Notes: generated by a model from the letters alone, not told the origin. Numbered from the stretch's first letter, positions 1 through 11,345 are shown. The stretch: 64,000 nucleotides of DNA from Palaemon carinicauda (GCF_036898095.1 NC_090746.1:48846207-48910206); one strand, 5' to 3'. A program made the numbers and translations.

Positions 1-1844
1 ATTTTCGCCCTTATCTGTTTCAAGGATAACGTCGAACCCGAAGTTTCTCCCCTAAAAAGCTGACCTCCCTTAAAGTCTGAAGTTCTACGAAGATAGACCT
101 TTAGGCATTCCACTGGGCAGAGGGATGCTTCTTCCTTCAGAGGGCAGATTCTCCAGGGACCCCATCTCTTAGTGGGTAGCTCATTCTTGGCGAGAAACGT
201 CGGATCCGGAAAGAGATTTAGTTCTCCGTTCGGTGTAAACTGAATGTGGCCATCATCCCTCGAGACCTTGCCAAGATTCTTGGAAATGATGTGTCCTATC
301 ATGCAAGTGGCATTTTTAGATTTATTTCAGAAGCAGGTCTTCTGAAAAATATTTAACTTTTATGCCATTCAACTTTTATGATTTTAATTGAATACTCTTT
401 TATTTTTTGTTTTATTTCATTTTTTATTTTTGTATACATAAATTAAATGTTACCGGCGTCAATGACCTCAGATGTCAGGATGCCTGAAAACTTTAAATCA
501 ATCAATCAATCAATCATCCCTCGAGAGGGCCACTATTTCACTAACTCTGGCTCCTGAGGCTAGTGCAAATAAAAGTATCACTTTCTGAGTCAAGTCTTTC
601 AGCGAGCAATCTTCATTGTTCAAGGTCGAGGCCAGATGAAGAACCTTATCCAAAGACCATGAAATAGGCTTTGGAGGGGCTGCAGGCCGAAGTTTTGCGC
701 AGGCTTTCGGAATCTTGTTGAAGATTTCGCTTGAAAAATCCACTTGGAAGGCATATAGAATCGGTCTAGCTAAGGCAGATTTACACGTCGTGATCGTATT
801 AGCCGCTAGCCCTTGTCCGTGAAGATGGATGAAAAAGGACTGGCAGAAATCTGTAGAAATCTCTTGAGGTTTCTTCGCCTTAACAAAGGCCAACCATTTC
901 TTCCAGGAAGATTCGTATTGTCTTCTTGTTGACTTTGACTTATATTCTTCTAAGAAATTAATACTGTCTTCAGAAATCCCAAACCTTTTCTTGACTGCTA
1001 AGGCGAGAAAATCATGAGATGAAGGTTCTGGGTTTTCTCTGATGAAGCGTAGACAGTCGTATTCTGTACTAGCTGAGTCAGAACTGTTTCCGGCAACGGG
1101 ATCAGCTTCAGGCGTAGTTCTGTTATCAATGGAAACCAGACACTGCCTGGCCACTTGTGGGCCACTATCGCTGCCCTCCCCCGAAAGGATCTCAATTTGT
1201 CGAGGGCTTTCAACAGTAGGTTGATTGGTGGGAACAGGTAAATCCTGGATCATCTGTTCCAATCTAGAGACATCGCGTCCGTCGCTTCTGCTAGAGGATC
1301 CTCGTACTGGGCTACGCACCGGGCCAACTTCTTTGTTGTCGCTCGTTGCGAAGAGATCTACTTGCAATCCTGGGACTTTGCTCAATATGAAGGAGAATGA
1401 TCCTGCATCTAGGGACCATTTGGACTCTATCGGGTTGAACCTGGATAGAGCGTCCGCCGTCACATTGCGGAATCCTTGAAGGTGGACTGCTGATAAGTGC
1501 CATTTCATCTTCTTGGACAGATGAAAGATGGCTATTATCACCTGATTCAACTGAGGCGATCTTGAACCTTGACGATTTATGCATCTCATAACCACTTCGC
1601 TGTCTAGGACCAGTCGAACGTGGATTGAGCGGCGAAGTTTCAGTTTCTTCAGGGAAAGAAACATTGCCATGGCTTCCAGATAGTTGATGTGGAAGGTTTT
1701 GAAGAGGGGAAACCAAGTTCCTTGCACTTTCCGAAGATGAGAATGACCCCCCATCCTTCCTTTGAAGCATCCGTGTGGACGGTGACTGCAGGAGGAGGTG
1801 GTTGCAAGGATACTCTCCTTCTTAAGTTCTTTGTTTCTGACCAT
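1..1844 (-). pseudogene. A1 tyrosine recombinase, split by insertion
   Basis: YR would join circular cDNA to the genome. The frame from 1844 first overlaps RNase H, then enters the YR domain at about 1000-510: an N-terminal helical SAM-like part (STRRQYESSWKKW), then the first catalytic Arg in ALASGARVSEI. A stop appears at 510-512, but it lies in an inserted non-LTR tail (266-512). On the far side, positions 251 to 1 continue the same frame and match A2 YR (PTFLAKNE, then a GQLFRGE stretch). The HxxR box and catalytic Tyr lie beyond the window edge. Before the insertion the frame was open as far as can be seen. Confidence is high from close similarity to the uninterrupted YR of A2. Confidence 0.85.
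266..512 (+). mobile_element. 5'-truncated non-LTR retrotransposon 3' end
   Basis: The insert starts in the last codons of a retroelement ORF (frame ending FISEAGLLKNI then TAA at about 354). It continues through an AT-rich 3' UTR and ends in four ATCA-type repeats (about 498-514). It is flanked by a 14-bp target duplication, ATCATCCCTCGAGA, at 252-265 and 513-526. A short direct repeat, 5' truncation and a simple-repeat tail are the marks of target-primed insertion by a non-LTR (I/Jockey/CR1-type) element. It interrupts the A1 recombinase and adds a stop there. The family cannot be named from the tail alone. Confidence 0.85.
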
Positions 1845-2857
1845 GGCTTGAGAATCGATCGTAGACGATTTGGTAACGGTCTTAGTAGATCTCTTCGATC
1901 GTTGTAAGCGTATTTTCTCCAGATCCCTGATGCATTTTTTGATTGTGCTCTCAAAAGTGGGTCCGTCAAAGAGGCAAACTGGAGAGACCCCAACACTCTC
2001 TCCTGTTGTCTTCTTGAAATCCTTCGTGATTGAAGCAGACTTTTGACGGCCCCTGCTATCTCCTCTTTCTCTTTGCTTTTGGCAAGGAGAGGCAATGTGA
2101 CTGTAAGTCCCAGTGAATTCCCAACCACTGGAACTTTTGAGCTGGAGACAGCCGAGACTTCTTCAGGTTTATCTTGAATCCCAGGTATTCTAGGAATTGG
2201 ATCACTTTTCTGGAGGCTTGCATGCATTCTTCTTTGGATGCTGCCCACACCAGCCAGTCGTCCAGGTAGGCCATCACCTGAACCCCTTTGAGGCGTAGTT
2301 TTCGAACAACTGCATTCGCAAGCTTTGTGAATATTCTCGGTGCAATATTCAGACCGAAGGGCATGGCTCTGAAAACGTATTTTCTTTTCTGGAGCTTGAA
2401 CCCTAGGTAGGGGGAAATCTGACGGTTGATTGGCACATGCCAGTACGCGTCCGTCATTGTATATGGAAACTGTAAATGCCCTTTTGGGCAGAAGAGTCCT
2501 TGTGTGCTGAAGCATCAGCATTCTGAACTTGTAGTTCACAATGAACTTGTTGAGTGGTGATAAGTCCAGAATGACTCTGAGCTTTTCCGAATCCTTCTTC
2601 GGAACACAGAATAGCCTTCCTTGGAATTTGATGGACTTTGCTTTCCTTATGACTCTCTTATCCAGTAGTTCTTGAACGTATTCTTCCAGAACTGGGGTTG
2701 AAGGTTGGAAGAATTGAGGAAAGCTTGGTGGAGTTGAGTTCCAACCCCACCCCAGTCCTATCTTGATCAGGCTGTGGGCCCAAGGATCTAAGGTCCACCG
2801 ATCCTGAAAGTGTAGAAGTCTCCCTCCTACCGGCAGCATCTCACTTTGAGTGCTGGG
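998..2857 (-). pseudogene. A1 reverse transcriptase / RNase H
   Basis: RT starts near 2857 (GGRLLHFQDRW). It passes LRVILDLSPLNKF, MTDAYWHVPI, FGLNIAPRIFTK and the catalytic YLDDW box (about 2270), then the thumb (KFQWLGIHWDL). RNase H follows with VHTDASKEGWG (about 1770) and the DSEVV and TADALSR stretches. It ends in the conserved C-terminal KLRSFRG, VAHKWPGSVWFPL segment (1213-998), which overlaps the YR frame. The reading frame shifts at about 2460, 2060 and 1700, so no full product can be made. Catalytic Asp residues are intact. The overlap of RNase H and YR frames matches A2 and B1 and is normal for DIRS elements. Confidence 0.85.
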
Positions 2858-4797
2858 TGGAGGACTTTCCACCTTGGCCACGACCACCTTTGTTGCCTCC
2901 TCCTCTGAAGGGGCGCCTAGAGGAGCCCCGAAAGGAGCCTCTAGACTTTGGCTTAGAAGAAGCCGACTGCCTTTCGTAAGCTGGGGTGAAGACTGGTGAC
3001 TGAGTTGCCAGTGTTTGGGGCACCAGTTGAAAGGTGGTGGTGGGTTGTGCCACCGTCTGGGACACCGTGGCCACGGGAAGCTGTTGCTGTCTTGGCCGAG
3101 AGGACAAGCGAGGCCGCTTTGACTTATTCTTCGGCTGGGGACCCCCATCAGCGGAAGACTTTCTCTTGGAGGACAAGCCCCATTTAGAGAGGAGATTCCT
3201 ATTCTCCGAAGCAGCCTTGTTTACGACCTCCTTAACCACATCACTAGGAAAGAGGTCTTTTCCCCAGATGATAGAAGCTATCAGCTTCTTAGTTTTGTGT
3301 TTTACGGAAGCGGAAGCAAACACGAACTCCCTACAAGCCGTCCTGGCTCTGATAAAGTTGTATAGGTCCTTCGTTACTGTAGCCAAGTAAGCCTTGGCAA
3401 AGACCATATACATATCTGGGGTATCAGGAATGCTAGCCATCGTTTCTAGCCCTGTTTGTAGAGACATGGACGCTGCCAAGCGTATCTTCGTCTCATGTTC
3501 TCTCTTCAGGAGAAACTGACAGCTTTGGGAGGTCCTCGTTGAACTGACGTCCAGCGATATCGGCCTCCAGCTTCCCGACAGAGAAGGTAACATGAACGTC
3601 CTTCCAGTCTTTGTCATCTGAAGGGAAAGCAAGGGAGAAAGGCTTGCTCTCTTCCAGCGTGGGGCAGGGTTTTCCTGCCCTTACGGCCTTCAGAGCTGCT
3701 TTAAACCCTTTATCCATAAAGGGAAAAGCACGTTGAGGGTCAGCAATGAACGACGGATGTTTTTTGCTTAAATCCGGCACCTTTGAGCTAGTGAATGCCC
3801 TCTCTTTTAGTTTTGCTGAAAACATAGCTTGTGCTTTAGCGAGCTCAAGGACAATTACTTCCTTGGGCTCCGTCTCTTCTTTTGATGCTGGTTCAGTTCT
3901 GAGCCGGACATAACAATCCGGGTAGGACGCTCTGCTGGGCCAGAACTCGACTTCCTCTACTGGTACGGTACCCAGTTTCTCCGAGAGGAAAATCTTGCCT
4001 GCTGACATAGGCATGTGCTCCGCATACCTCCACGGGTTAACGTCGGAGAACACAGGAAGGTCCTTCACATTTAGTTTCTTCGGGGCTAAACGCGAGGAAA
4101 CTAGCTGTTCAATTTCTGACCGGAAAGTAGTCTCTTTCTCGGTAGACCGCTTCTGCAAGTCATATACCATCGACATCAGAGATTGCAGAGTGGACGTAAT
4201 GGCCTCCAAATGAGACGGTTGTGAAGAGGTTAAGGGTGCTGGTTCAGCCGCAGCTGCTGAAGAGACGGACACCGCTTCAGCGTTCTCAACCTCGTTAGTA
4301 GGAGGGACAACTGCCTCCTGTTCTGACTCTTCCACGAGGAGATTCTTCTCGGTCTCCTCGGAAACGACAGACATATTGTCGTCCAGGTGGATACTTTCCA
4401 AAGTATCCGCAACGTCAGGATCTCCAGGCTTCTGAACCTGGATCTGCACCAAGGGGATTGAAGGCTTAGTCTGGGGAATGATGGAATCGTCACGAGCTCC
4501 GGGGAAGAGACAGTCCCTCATCCTAACATTAGGAAGGTATGGGCCCGAGGTATTCTTCTGAAAACCTCTTACCCATTTACGCAGCGTAATCCTAGCTGCA
4601 TCCCTAGACTCCGCAGACTTTTGATCATCAAAAGCCTCCTTAACCAACTTGTCACACACAGTACATACCTCTGGGTCCCAGTACTTGAGGGCCCCTTTGG
4701 TGACAGAACAGCGGGCGTGAGACCTACACACGCCATGTCCTTAGAAGTCCTTGCTGCGGACCCTACAAAAGTTTTTCCCGCACTCGGGATGCTCCTC
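2841..4797 (-). pseudogene. A1 gag, frameshifted
   Basis: Gag-like structural protein. It opens at a probable 3' splice acceptor (pyrimidine tract then ACAG, exon from 4797). It then shows a Cys/His cluster (CGKNFC, CRSHARC, CTVC) with a TAA just before CRSHARC, an acidic Ser/Glu-rich spacer, and a conserved helical core (PWRYAEHMPMSAG, EFWPSRASYPDCYVRLR). The frame shifts near 3520, after LPKLS, into the 3632-2841 frame. That part holds FIRARTACREFV, LIASIIWGKDLFP and NLLSKWGLSSKRK, followed by a Gly/Arg-rich tail (RGGGNKGGRGQGG) likely to bind RNA. The same blocks occur in order in A2 gag. The Cys/His cluster may bind zinc; this is inferred from spacing only. Confidence 0.8.
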
Positions 4798-6262
4798 CTG
4801 TAAAGAAAAGAAAAGCAAATGAGTTTTCTGTGAAATCTTCAGATTTCAACATAATAAAATTTATTATATTTAGCTTGGATAGGGTAAGCTATAGAGTAGG
4901 AAAGACACCTACATGTGTTTCCCGTCCAGCCATTTGCTATGACCCCCTCCCATATTGAACCATGAAATTCACAAAGAATTGAATAACAGAGGGAATATCC
5001 AAGATATATAGTGTCTTCTTGACACATCCTCTTATAATGTTCAATATAGTGGATAAGTTTAATGGACATAACCATTAAAATAAGAGAGAATCAGCTCTCT
5101 ATATGATGGTCTCACAAATGGCTGCTCAAGAACCACTTGCAGGTTGGAAAAATTTACTATAGTTTTCTGGATACAGCAGTTGCCGACGGCAGTATACCGC
5201 CGGCATTGTCGGCCCCGCCGACACCACCGGCCCCGCCGACCCCGCCGACACCGCCGACACCGCCGGCCCCCCGCCGGCCCCGCCGACACTGCAGATCCTG
5301 CCGACACTGCCGGCCCCGCCGACACTGCCGGCCCCGCCGACACTGCCGCCAAGCCGACACTGCCGGCCCCGCCGACACCGTCGGCATGTAGGGCCAGTCG
5401 GCATATGCCGGCAGGCAGGCGTCTGCCGAGCCTGCCGGAAACTGCCGGCTAATAAAAGATGAATATAGTGTTGAGCTTGCCGACACTGTCGGCATGTTGG
5501 GCTAGTCAGCATATGCCAGTAGGCCAGCATCTGCCGGGCCTGCCGACAACTGCTGGCTATTAAATATAACATTATGGATGGAAGGCATAGGCCAGCTGCC
5601 GACAAGCTACTCAGTTGCCGGCAGACAGGCCTACCAAACTCACCAACGGCCATCGATCAACGATGTCCAAGGTAAGGGATTACAGCGAACTGTTAGCCTA
5701 ACCAACCCAAATTGTCGGCAGAATTAACTGCCGACTATAGCCTATGATAGACAGTAAAAGGGAAAGAGAAGTTTAGAAGACGGCAAAGGATCATCTATGT
5801 CGTCCACATCCTGAAAGAGTGTGCCAGTGGAAGAGGGAAATCAATTCGGGCTTCCACTCAACCATATCCTATCTTAAGGGATATGGAAGGCAGTCCAAGG
5901 GAGGACTCTAAGGAACACTTAAAGATATGAGGTTATTTGTCAGTGACCTCACCAGGCACAGACAGAAAAACTCAAGCCAGGTCTACAGACGTCCAGAGGA
6001 GCCTATGTAGAACCACGGTCATAAGGGTGTTGGATCACTCAACACGAAAGAGATAGCGGGGAAGGGGTGAATAGTCCATAAGTAAAGCAATACCCTAAGG
6101 CATTACTTAACCTGAAGGATTCTGTCCTCATATTAACCTCAACTAGGGGAAGTCAGTTCCCCAGGTTGGGTTAGGCAATGAGAGAACGTCCGAAAATGAA
6201 CTCATGAGAACAGAATCTCGTACCAGGGATCAAAACAAGGAAGAAACCTATCCTCCCGTTCG
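4798..6262 (-). other. A1 leader, upstream part, with GC minisatellite
   Basis: No coding region is supported. The stretch is the 5' leader or intron of A1, between gag exon 4797 and the non-LTR insertion at 6263. It contains the GC-rich array at 5176-5400 and single words of the same GCCGACA/TGCCGGC type out to about 5625. The Ala/Gly/Ser-rich and Arg/Pro-rich ORFs read across it on both strands are translations of the array, not genes. Confidence 0.6.
5176..5400. repeat. GC-rich minisatellite (GCCGACACTGCCGGCCCC)
   Basis: Irregular tandem array of words GCCGACACTGCC, GGCCCCGCCGACA and CCGCCGGCC, almost entirely G+C, inside an otherwise AT-balanced leader. Decayed copies continue to about 5545 (TGCCGACACTGTCGGCATG). 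The words are self-complementary in part (TGCCGGCA, GCCGGC), so hairpins are likely. Confidence 0.85.
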
Positions 6263-7343
6263 TATGATTGGCCTTGATTTTAGTGCTGCCTCTGACCGTG
6301 TTAATCATGAGGCCCTTGTTTTCAAACTGAAACAGTTGGGAGTGGGTGGGTCATTTCTTAGCATTATTATTGATTTTTTAAGTAATAGATCTCAAAGAGT
6401 TGTTGTTGATGGGCACCATAGTGATTATAGGAATGTGATATCCGGTGTTCCACAGGGTAGTGTTCTTGGCCCATTACTTTTCATACTATATACACATGAC
6501 ATGTGGTTTGGCCTAGAAAACAAGCTTGTTGCATATGCAGATGATGCTACTCTCTTTGCATCAATTCCATCCCCTGAATGTAGATCTGGGGTTGGTGAAT
6601 CCCTTAATAGAGATTTAGCTAGAATTAGTGCATGGTGCAAATTATGGGGTATGAAGTTGAATCCTAACAAAACTCGAAGTATGATTGTAAGTAGGTCAAG
6701 GATGGTGGCTCCTCAACATCCGGATCTCAGTATTGATAAAGTTTCTTTAAATTTGTATAACTCTTTCAAAATTTTAGGTGTGATTATCGACAGCAAATTT
6801 ACTTTTGAGAAACATATAAGGTCTGTGTCTTCTTCAATTGCACAAAAAATAGGCTTATTGAGAAAGTCTTTCAAGATTTTCAGTGATCAATCTATTCTGA
6901 AGAAGTGTTTTAATTCTTTCATTCTACCTTGTTTTGAGTGTTGTTCTCCTGTCTGGTCTTCAGCTGCTGATTCTCATCTTAATTTGTTGGACAGAAACTT
7001 ACGGTCTATTAAATTTCTTATTCCTGATCTAGATATTAATCTCTGGCACCGTCGTTCAATTAGTTCATTATGCATGTTGCATAAGATTTTTCATAACTCT
7101 GACCATCCTTTACATTCAGATCTCCCTGGACAATTCTATCCTGTTCGTAATACTAGGCAGGCAGTTAATTCTAATAGCCAGGCCTTCTCCATCATGAGGC
7201 TCAATACTACGCAGTACTCTAGATGTTTTATTCCAGCTGTTTCCAAGTTGTGGAATGATCTTCCTAATCGGGTAGTTGAATCAGTAGAACTTCAAAAGTT
7301 TAAAGTTGGAGCAAATGCTTTTTTGTTGACCAGGCAGACATGA
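6263..7343 (+). pseudogene. Non-LTR reverse transcriptase, C-terminal half
   Basis: Would copy element RNA at a nicked target. The frame carries RT motif A as LDFSAASDRVNHE, then FLSNRSQRVVVDG, the QGSVLGPLLF box, catalytic YADDATLFA (6534-6560), the W-G-M-KLNPNKT box and the ILGVIID block. It ends with a degenerate C-terminal region. It resembles Jockey/CR1-group RTs. The endonuclease and fingers are missing, so it is 5'-truncated. The Met at 6204 and about 20 residues after it belong to the A1 leader, not to this gene. Motif A has AASDRV where this group normally has AAFDRV. The remaining frame is open to TGA at 7341. Confidence 0.85.
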
Positions 7344-7590
7344 GTCTTTTTATAGTTTATTTATGACATATTTGTTTTTGATGTTGTTAATAGGTTATAT
7401 ATGACATGTCTGTTTTGACTTTGTTACTTTTTTTAGAATGATTTATTGGTAATTTGTTCTCTTCATTTATTTATTTCCTTATTTCCTTTCCTCACTGGGC
7501 TATTTTTCCCTGTTGGAGCCCCTGGGCTTATAGCATCTTGCTTTTCCAACTAGGGTTGTAGCTTGGATAGTAATAATAATAATAATAATT
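6263..7590 (+). mobile_element. 5'-truncated non-LTR retrotransposon, (TAA)n tail
   Basis: An RT C-terminal half (6263-7343) is followed by a 250-bp 3' UTR ending in CAACTAGGGTTGTAGCTTGG and a (TAA/TAATAA)n tail at 7570-7590. The same 3' UTR end occurs reversed at 23956-24125 and 30530-30700, so this is a multicopy family. The 5' boundary is estimated from the first RT residues; the target duplication was not resolved. It is inserted in the A1 leader. Confidence 0.85.
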
Positions 7591-8910
7591 CAGGACTGTC
7601 TGCTAGACCCATAAAGAGGAAATTGTATAACAATAACCCCTACAAGATCTAGGGAGGCTAGCCTCCTGAACAGCAACTAGCCCTACTGGAATACCGACAA
7701 GCTACTCAGTTGCCGGTATAATTCCAGGTAGCCAGATGCCTAACACAGACTTACTCTGATATCCCGTCCCCAACTCCAAACTCAATGCTGACAAGCTACT
7801 CAGTTGCCAGCTCAGAGAAAAGGAGAGGGAAACGAAATGCCCCAGAAAATTTACCCAACCACAGGTTACAGTAAATTAACTGAGGATAGCCTAGGCTAAT
7901 CAGAGGGAAAGGGAATTACTCTTAATTCTCATAGAGAAAATATTGACTTAAAGTGGGAAAATGAGATATCTATCTCCCCCCCGAAAGACAATATAAGAGT
8001 AATGCGGACATATAAATTATACTAAAGCACTAAAGCTATTAAGCTAGAGAGCTTAGAGAAACGTTCTACGTAACTCTAGTATACTATTATGGAAGAGGAA
8101 AGGAAACAGTAATATCTTAATTGTATAAAATATTACCTGAGCTTCAATACAACTTTACCAGGAAGGTTATATCATGCATGAGGTGTGAAAGTGCCTAGGT
8201 TAGAAGCCTAGCACTCGTGAGGCTTGAAATAATAGCCAAATTCACGACAACAATGATATAATATAAAAATCCCTAGCTAAAATACTAAATAGTTAAAGTT
8301 ATTAAAGCAAAGATGGCGGGAATATCGTTCTTGCTAACTAAATGAACAAAACGATCGCGTCATGACGCCATCCGGCCGGCAGCAGCTCTTGTTACGTTAA
8401 TTACGATATCAATCGAAAAGCAAAACTGGCAAGAGCTTACATTTACACAATTAAAAGATATTACTTAACTTTCCAGAAGCTGATGAAGCTGGGGAATCCA
8501 TAATAATGAAGAAAAGCTTTGAAAATAGCGAGATAACACAGGGAAAATACTGGTCAGCAAAGCTACAAACGAAAGAATGGTTTGGTGGCGCCGTACGGTG
8601 ACGATTGGCCGAACTATTTACAGTACGTTAGGAGAGTCGAGTTGTTTTACCTCTTTAACGACTCTCCTATTTTTCTTGCCACTTTCCCTCTCAAAGTGAA
8701 AGGCTATTCGGGGTGTAAATAGCTATGAGATGTGTCAAGATACGTCCTTACGCGATATCCCTTGGAGAAATTTAAGGGATACTCGCTCCAGGAGTTAGAA
8801 TTCTGGGTACCTTCGGTAAATTCTCTGGGATATATCACTGTAGTCACATATAACTTAGGAAGCTACTAATGAAGGAACTTCCATCAGCACGACATGGCCT
8901 AAGCCCAAAA
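7591..8910 (-). other. A1 5' ITR and leader, outer part
   Basis: No gene. Plus-strand text ends in CCTAAGCCCAAAAA at 8899-8912, which on the minus strand is the A1 outer end beginning TTTTTGGGC. Copies of a word GACAAGCTACTCAGTTGCC lie at 7695-7713 and 7789-7807, matching one at 5601-5619. The AT-rich part 7900-8560 shows nothing recognisable. The A1 promoter is probably here but I could not place it. Confidence 0.55.
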
Positions 8911-9785
8911 AGAATCCTAGAGGGAGCGGCCGATGCCGCAAACGCTAGGATAGGCACTCCCACTGCGTTTCCACCAGTGGGGGGATGCTTACAAAGTTGC
9001 TCAGACAGGTGGAAGCAACTCGGGGCCTATTCCTGGACAATCTCTGTGATTCGTCTAGGATATCGCGTCCCGTTCGTAACATCTCTGCCTCCCCTGACCA
9101 GGAATCCAGTGTCAATAGGCTCCCTTGCCATGGGATCGGCAAGGGGGCAAGACCTTCCGGCAGAAATCCAGACCCTGTTGAAGAAGGGCGCTCTCCAAGA
9201 GGTCGTCGACGGCTCCCCAGTCTTCTTCAGTCGACTCTTTCTTGTAAGAAAGGCGTCTGGAGGCTGGAGACCAGTCATCGACCTCTCAGCCCTGAATAAA
9301 TTTGTCAAACAAACTCCGTTCAGCATGGAGACGGGAGACCTTAGGACTTCATGTGTACACTGGACTTAAAGGACACGTACTTCCAGATCCTAGTCCATCC
9401 GTCTTCAAGGAAGTACTTAAGATTCAGCATAGACAACAGAAAGTACCAGTTCAAGGTGCTGAGTTTCGGTCTTTCCACAACACCTCAAGTTTTCACCAGA
9501 GTGTTTGTCCTAGTGTCATCTTGGGCACACAGGATTGGTATCCGTCTCCTCCGTTATCTGGACGACTGGCTAATCCTAGCAGACTCGTTGTCAACCCTTC
9601 TTCAACACCGAAACAAACTTCTGAGACTTTGCCCAGATCTGGGGAACATGGTAAATCTCGAGAAGTCATCCCTGCTTCCTACACAGAGACTGGTATACCT
9701 AGGCATGATTATAGACACGAATCTCCACAAAGCCTTCCCATCAGATGACAGGATAACAAGGCTGAGAAAGGTCTGCAGCTCCTAA
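8911..9785 (+). pseudogene. B2 reverse transcriptase, truncated
   Basis: The frame begins in the gag/RT overlap (NARIGT, CSDRWKQLGAYSW) and runs through SLPPLTRNPV, LLKKGALQEV, FLVRKASGGWRPVIDLSALNKF. A one-base shift at about 9350 moves it to the frame carrying CTLDLKDTYFQILVHPS, FGLSTTPQVFTR, YLDDWLILA (intact catalytic Asp pair, about 9560) and LVYLGMIIDTNLHKAFPSDDR. It ends at RKV near 9773, where about 0.95 kb present in B1 is missing (all of RNase H). Text resumes in the late C-terminal part of the RT frame (LLTELPRELPPRHNLLRQ). Confidence 0.85.
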
Positions 9786-10929
9786 CGGAGCTCCCAAGAG
9801 AACTCCCTCCACGACACAATCTACTCAGACAACCACATGCCAACATATTCCACAAACCCTTAGATTCGCTACGACTTCATGCCTGGAGACTATCCAGCAT
9901 CTCCTCTCTCAGAGAGGATTTTCGCAACAAATTGCGACTAGGATGTCTCGATACCTGCGTAAGTCATCAGCAGCAGTCTACCAGGCAAAGTGGAAAGTCT
10001 TCTGTGGTTGGTGTCGTGGAAAGGGTATCTCTCTTCTCTATGCCACGATTCCAGAAATAGCGGAGTTCTTCGTGTATTTGCGTGAAGAAATGCACATGTC
10101 AGTCTCGGCAGTAAAAGGGTATCGCTCAGCCTTAAGCCTTGCCATTAGACTGAAAGGAATGGACATTTCTTCATCGCTAGAACTTTCCTTACTTATACGG
10201 TGTTATGAACATACCTATCCTCAGTCAGAAGTGAGACCTCCCCCATGGAACGTGGTTTGAGTTCTCAGGTTTCTTAAGAGGCCTCCCAATGAACCATTAT
10301 GCCAGGCAACAGATCGCCACCTAACTTGGAAGACAGTGTTCCTGCTAGCTTTGGCTTCAGCCAAACGAGTCAGTGAACTTCATGGTCTCTCATACGACAT
10401 CGCCCATTCTAAGGGATAGGGAGAGGTAACGTTCAGCTTCGTCCCTGAGTTTATTGCTAAGACTCAGAACCCGGGAGTAGCGGATCCACGATTCGACTCC
10501 TTCCGGATTTCTAGTCTCCGTTCTGTAACAGATGACCCAGACCATCTCTTACTATGCCCAGTGAGGAGTTTGAGGCTGTATCTTAAAAGCACAGCCGCAG
10601 CCCGTCCCCGTGTGCCTGCACTATTCGTCAGCACAGGAAGGACCAAGAGGAAGGTCACCAAGAACACCATCTCAGCATGGATTTGCAAGGTCATAGACCA
10701 TGCATTAAATCCAGACCCTCCTCCTTCACGTCGCCCCAGAGCTCATGATGTCAGGGGCGTAGGTACGTCCCTGGCATTCAAGAGAAACTTCCCAGTGACG
10801 CAAGTTCTTCAAGCTGGGGTGTGGCATTGTCAGACCACATTCACATCCCACTACCTGCAAGACATGACCCACAGGAGACTCGATACGTTCTGTATCGGTC
10901 CTGTGGTGGCTGGACAACAGCTGGTTTAG
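9776..10929 (+). pseudogene. B2 tyrosine recombinase
   Basis: The YR core begins with SRYLRKSSAAVYQAKWKVFCGWCRG at 9943, then SVSAVKGYRSALSLA and SEVRPPPWNVV. It meets TGA at 10258-10260 (CGA in B1) and TAG near 10417. Downstream, in frame, are ASAKRVSELHGLS (catalytic Arg), FVSTGRTKRKVTKNTIS, HDVRGVGTS (HxxR box), the GVWHCQTTFTSHYLQD segment with the candidate nucleophilic Tyr, and the end IGPVVAGQQLV at 10929. Two stops and the lost upstream region make it non-functional. All catalytic boxes are still recognisable. Confidence 0.87.
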
Positions 10930-11005
10930 AACCTCAAGCTGTTATTGGACAAGTACCAGAAGATTGAGGGCATTGTTACCCGGTTTTAGTCTGCATGAAT
11001 GAAAA

Positions 11006-11345
11006 TGACAAATTTGTAGATAATTTGTATTTTTCCTAACTATACAAACCTTAGCTATTTAATAGGGGTATTACTTTCGGCGTAACTGAAATGACGAGCC
11101 ATTAAAATTTTAACGAGGGTTTACTACCCCATCGCTAGTTAGCGGGGGTAAGGGAGGGTAGCTTATTCCCCCCATCACACACACCTGTGCTTGAGCTCAC
11201 TTTGCTTGGAGGTAGGACTTCAAGGGGGATAGGGCTGGCGGGCAAGTTTGATTAAATAGCTAAGGTTTGTATAGTTAGGAAAAATACAAATTATCTACGC
11301 ATTTGTCCTTTGTTCCGTAACTGACATACAAACCACGCTATTTAA
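11006..11345 (-). repeat. B1 3' ITR and ICR
   Basis: 11006-11262 is the 3' ITR. Its core (11047-11215, with CTTTCGGCGTAACTGAAATG and the AACGAGGGTTTACTACCCC block) is the inverse of the B1 5' ITR core at about 20700-20850. 11251-11345 is the ICR: complement of the 3' outer end (GGAAAAATACAAATTATC) followed by complement of the 5' outer end (TTTGTTCCGTAACTGACATAC). The outer 35-55 bp of the two ITRs differ, which is why the ICR needs both parts. The 300-bp unit resembles a stand-alone MITE with terminal inverted repeats, but its position after every element shows it is part of the DIRS element. Confidence 0.85.

Larger units (their letters stand above)
1..8910 (-). mobile_element. DIRS-like retrotransposon A1 (partial)
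   Basis: Minus-strand element read from right to left: long 5' non-coding part (8910-4798), gag (4797-2841), RT plus RNase H (about 2857-998), tyrosine recombinase (about 1844 to 1 and beyond). RT plus YR in overlapping frames defines the DIRS order. The 5' end is placed at about 8910 because B-type coding homology of element B2 starts abruptly at 8911. This means A1 sits inside B2, and its 3' end (ITR, ICR) lies off the left edge. Its coding parts resemble A2 (34778-42620), but the non-coding ends differ, so it is a separate subfamily. It carries several frameshifts, a gag stop and two foreign insertions, so it is dead. Confidence 0.82.

Noticed and set aside
5059..5653. Ala/Ser/Gly- and Arg/Pro-rich ORFs on both strands
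   Set aside because: They are open only because the GC minisatellite lacks stop codons. No start context, no conservation.
11006..11308. 300-bp unit with TIRs (also 21341-21643, 27976-28285, 47175-47475) as a stand-alone MITE
   Set aside because: It has about 50-bp inverted ends, but it always follows the same terminus and its core is the inverse of the 5' ITR. It is the 3' ITR plus half of the ICR of B elements.
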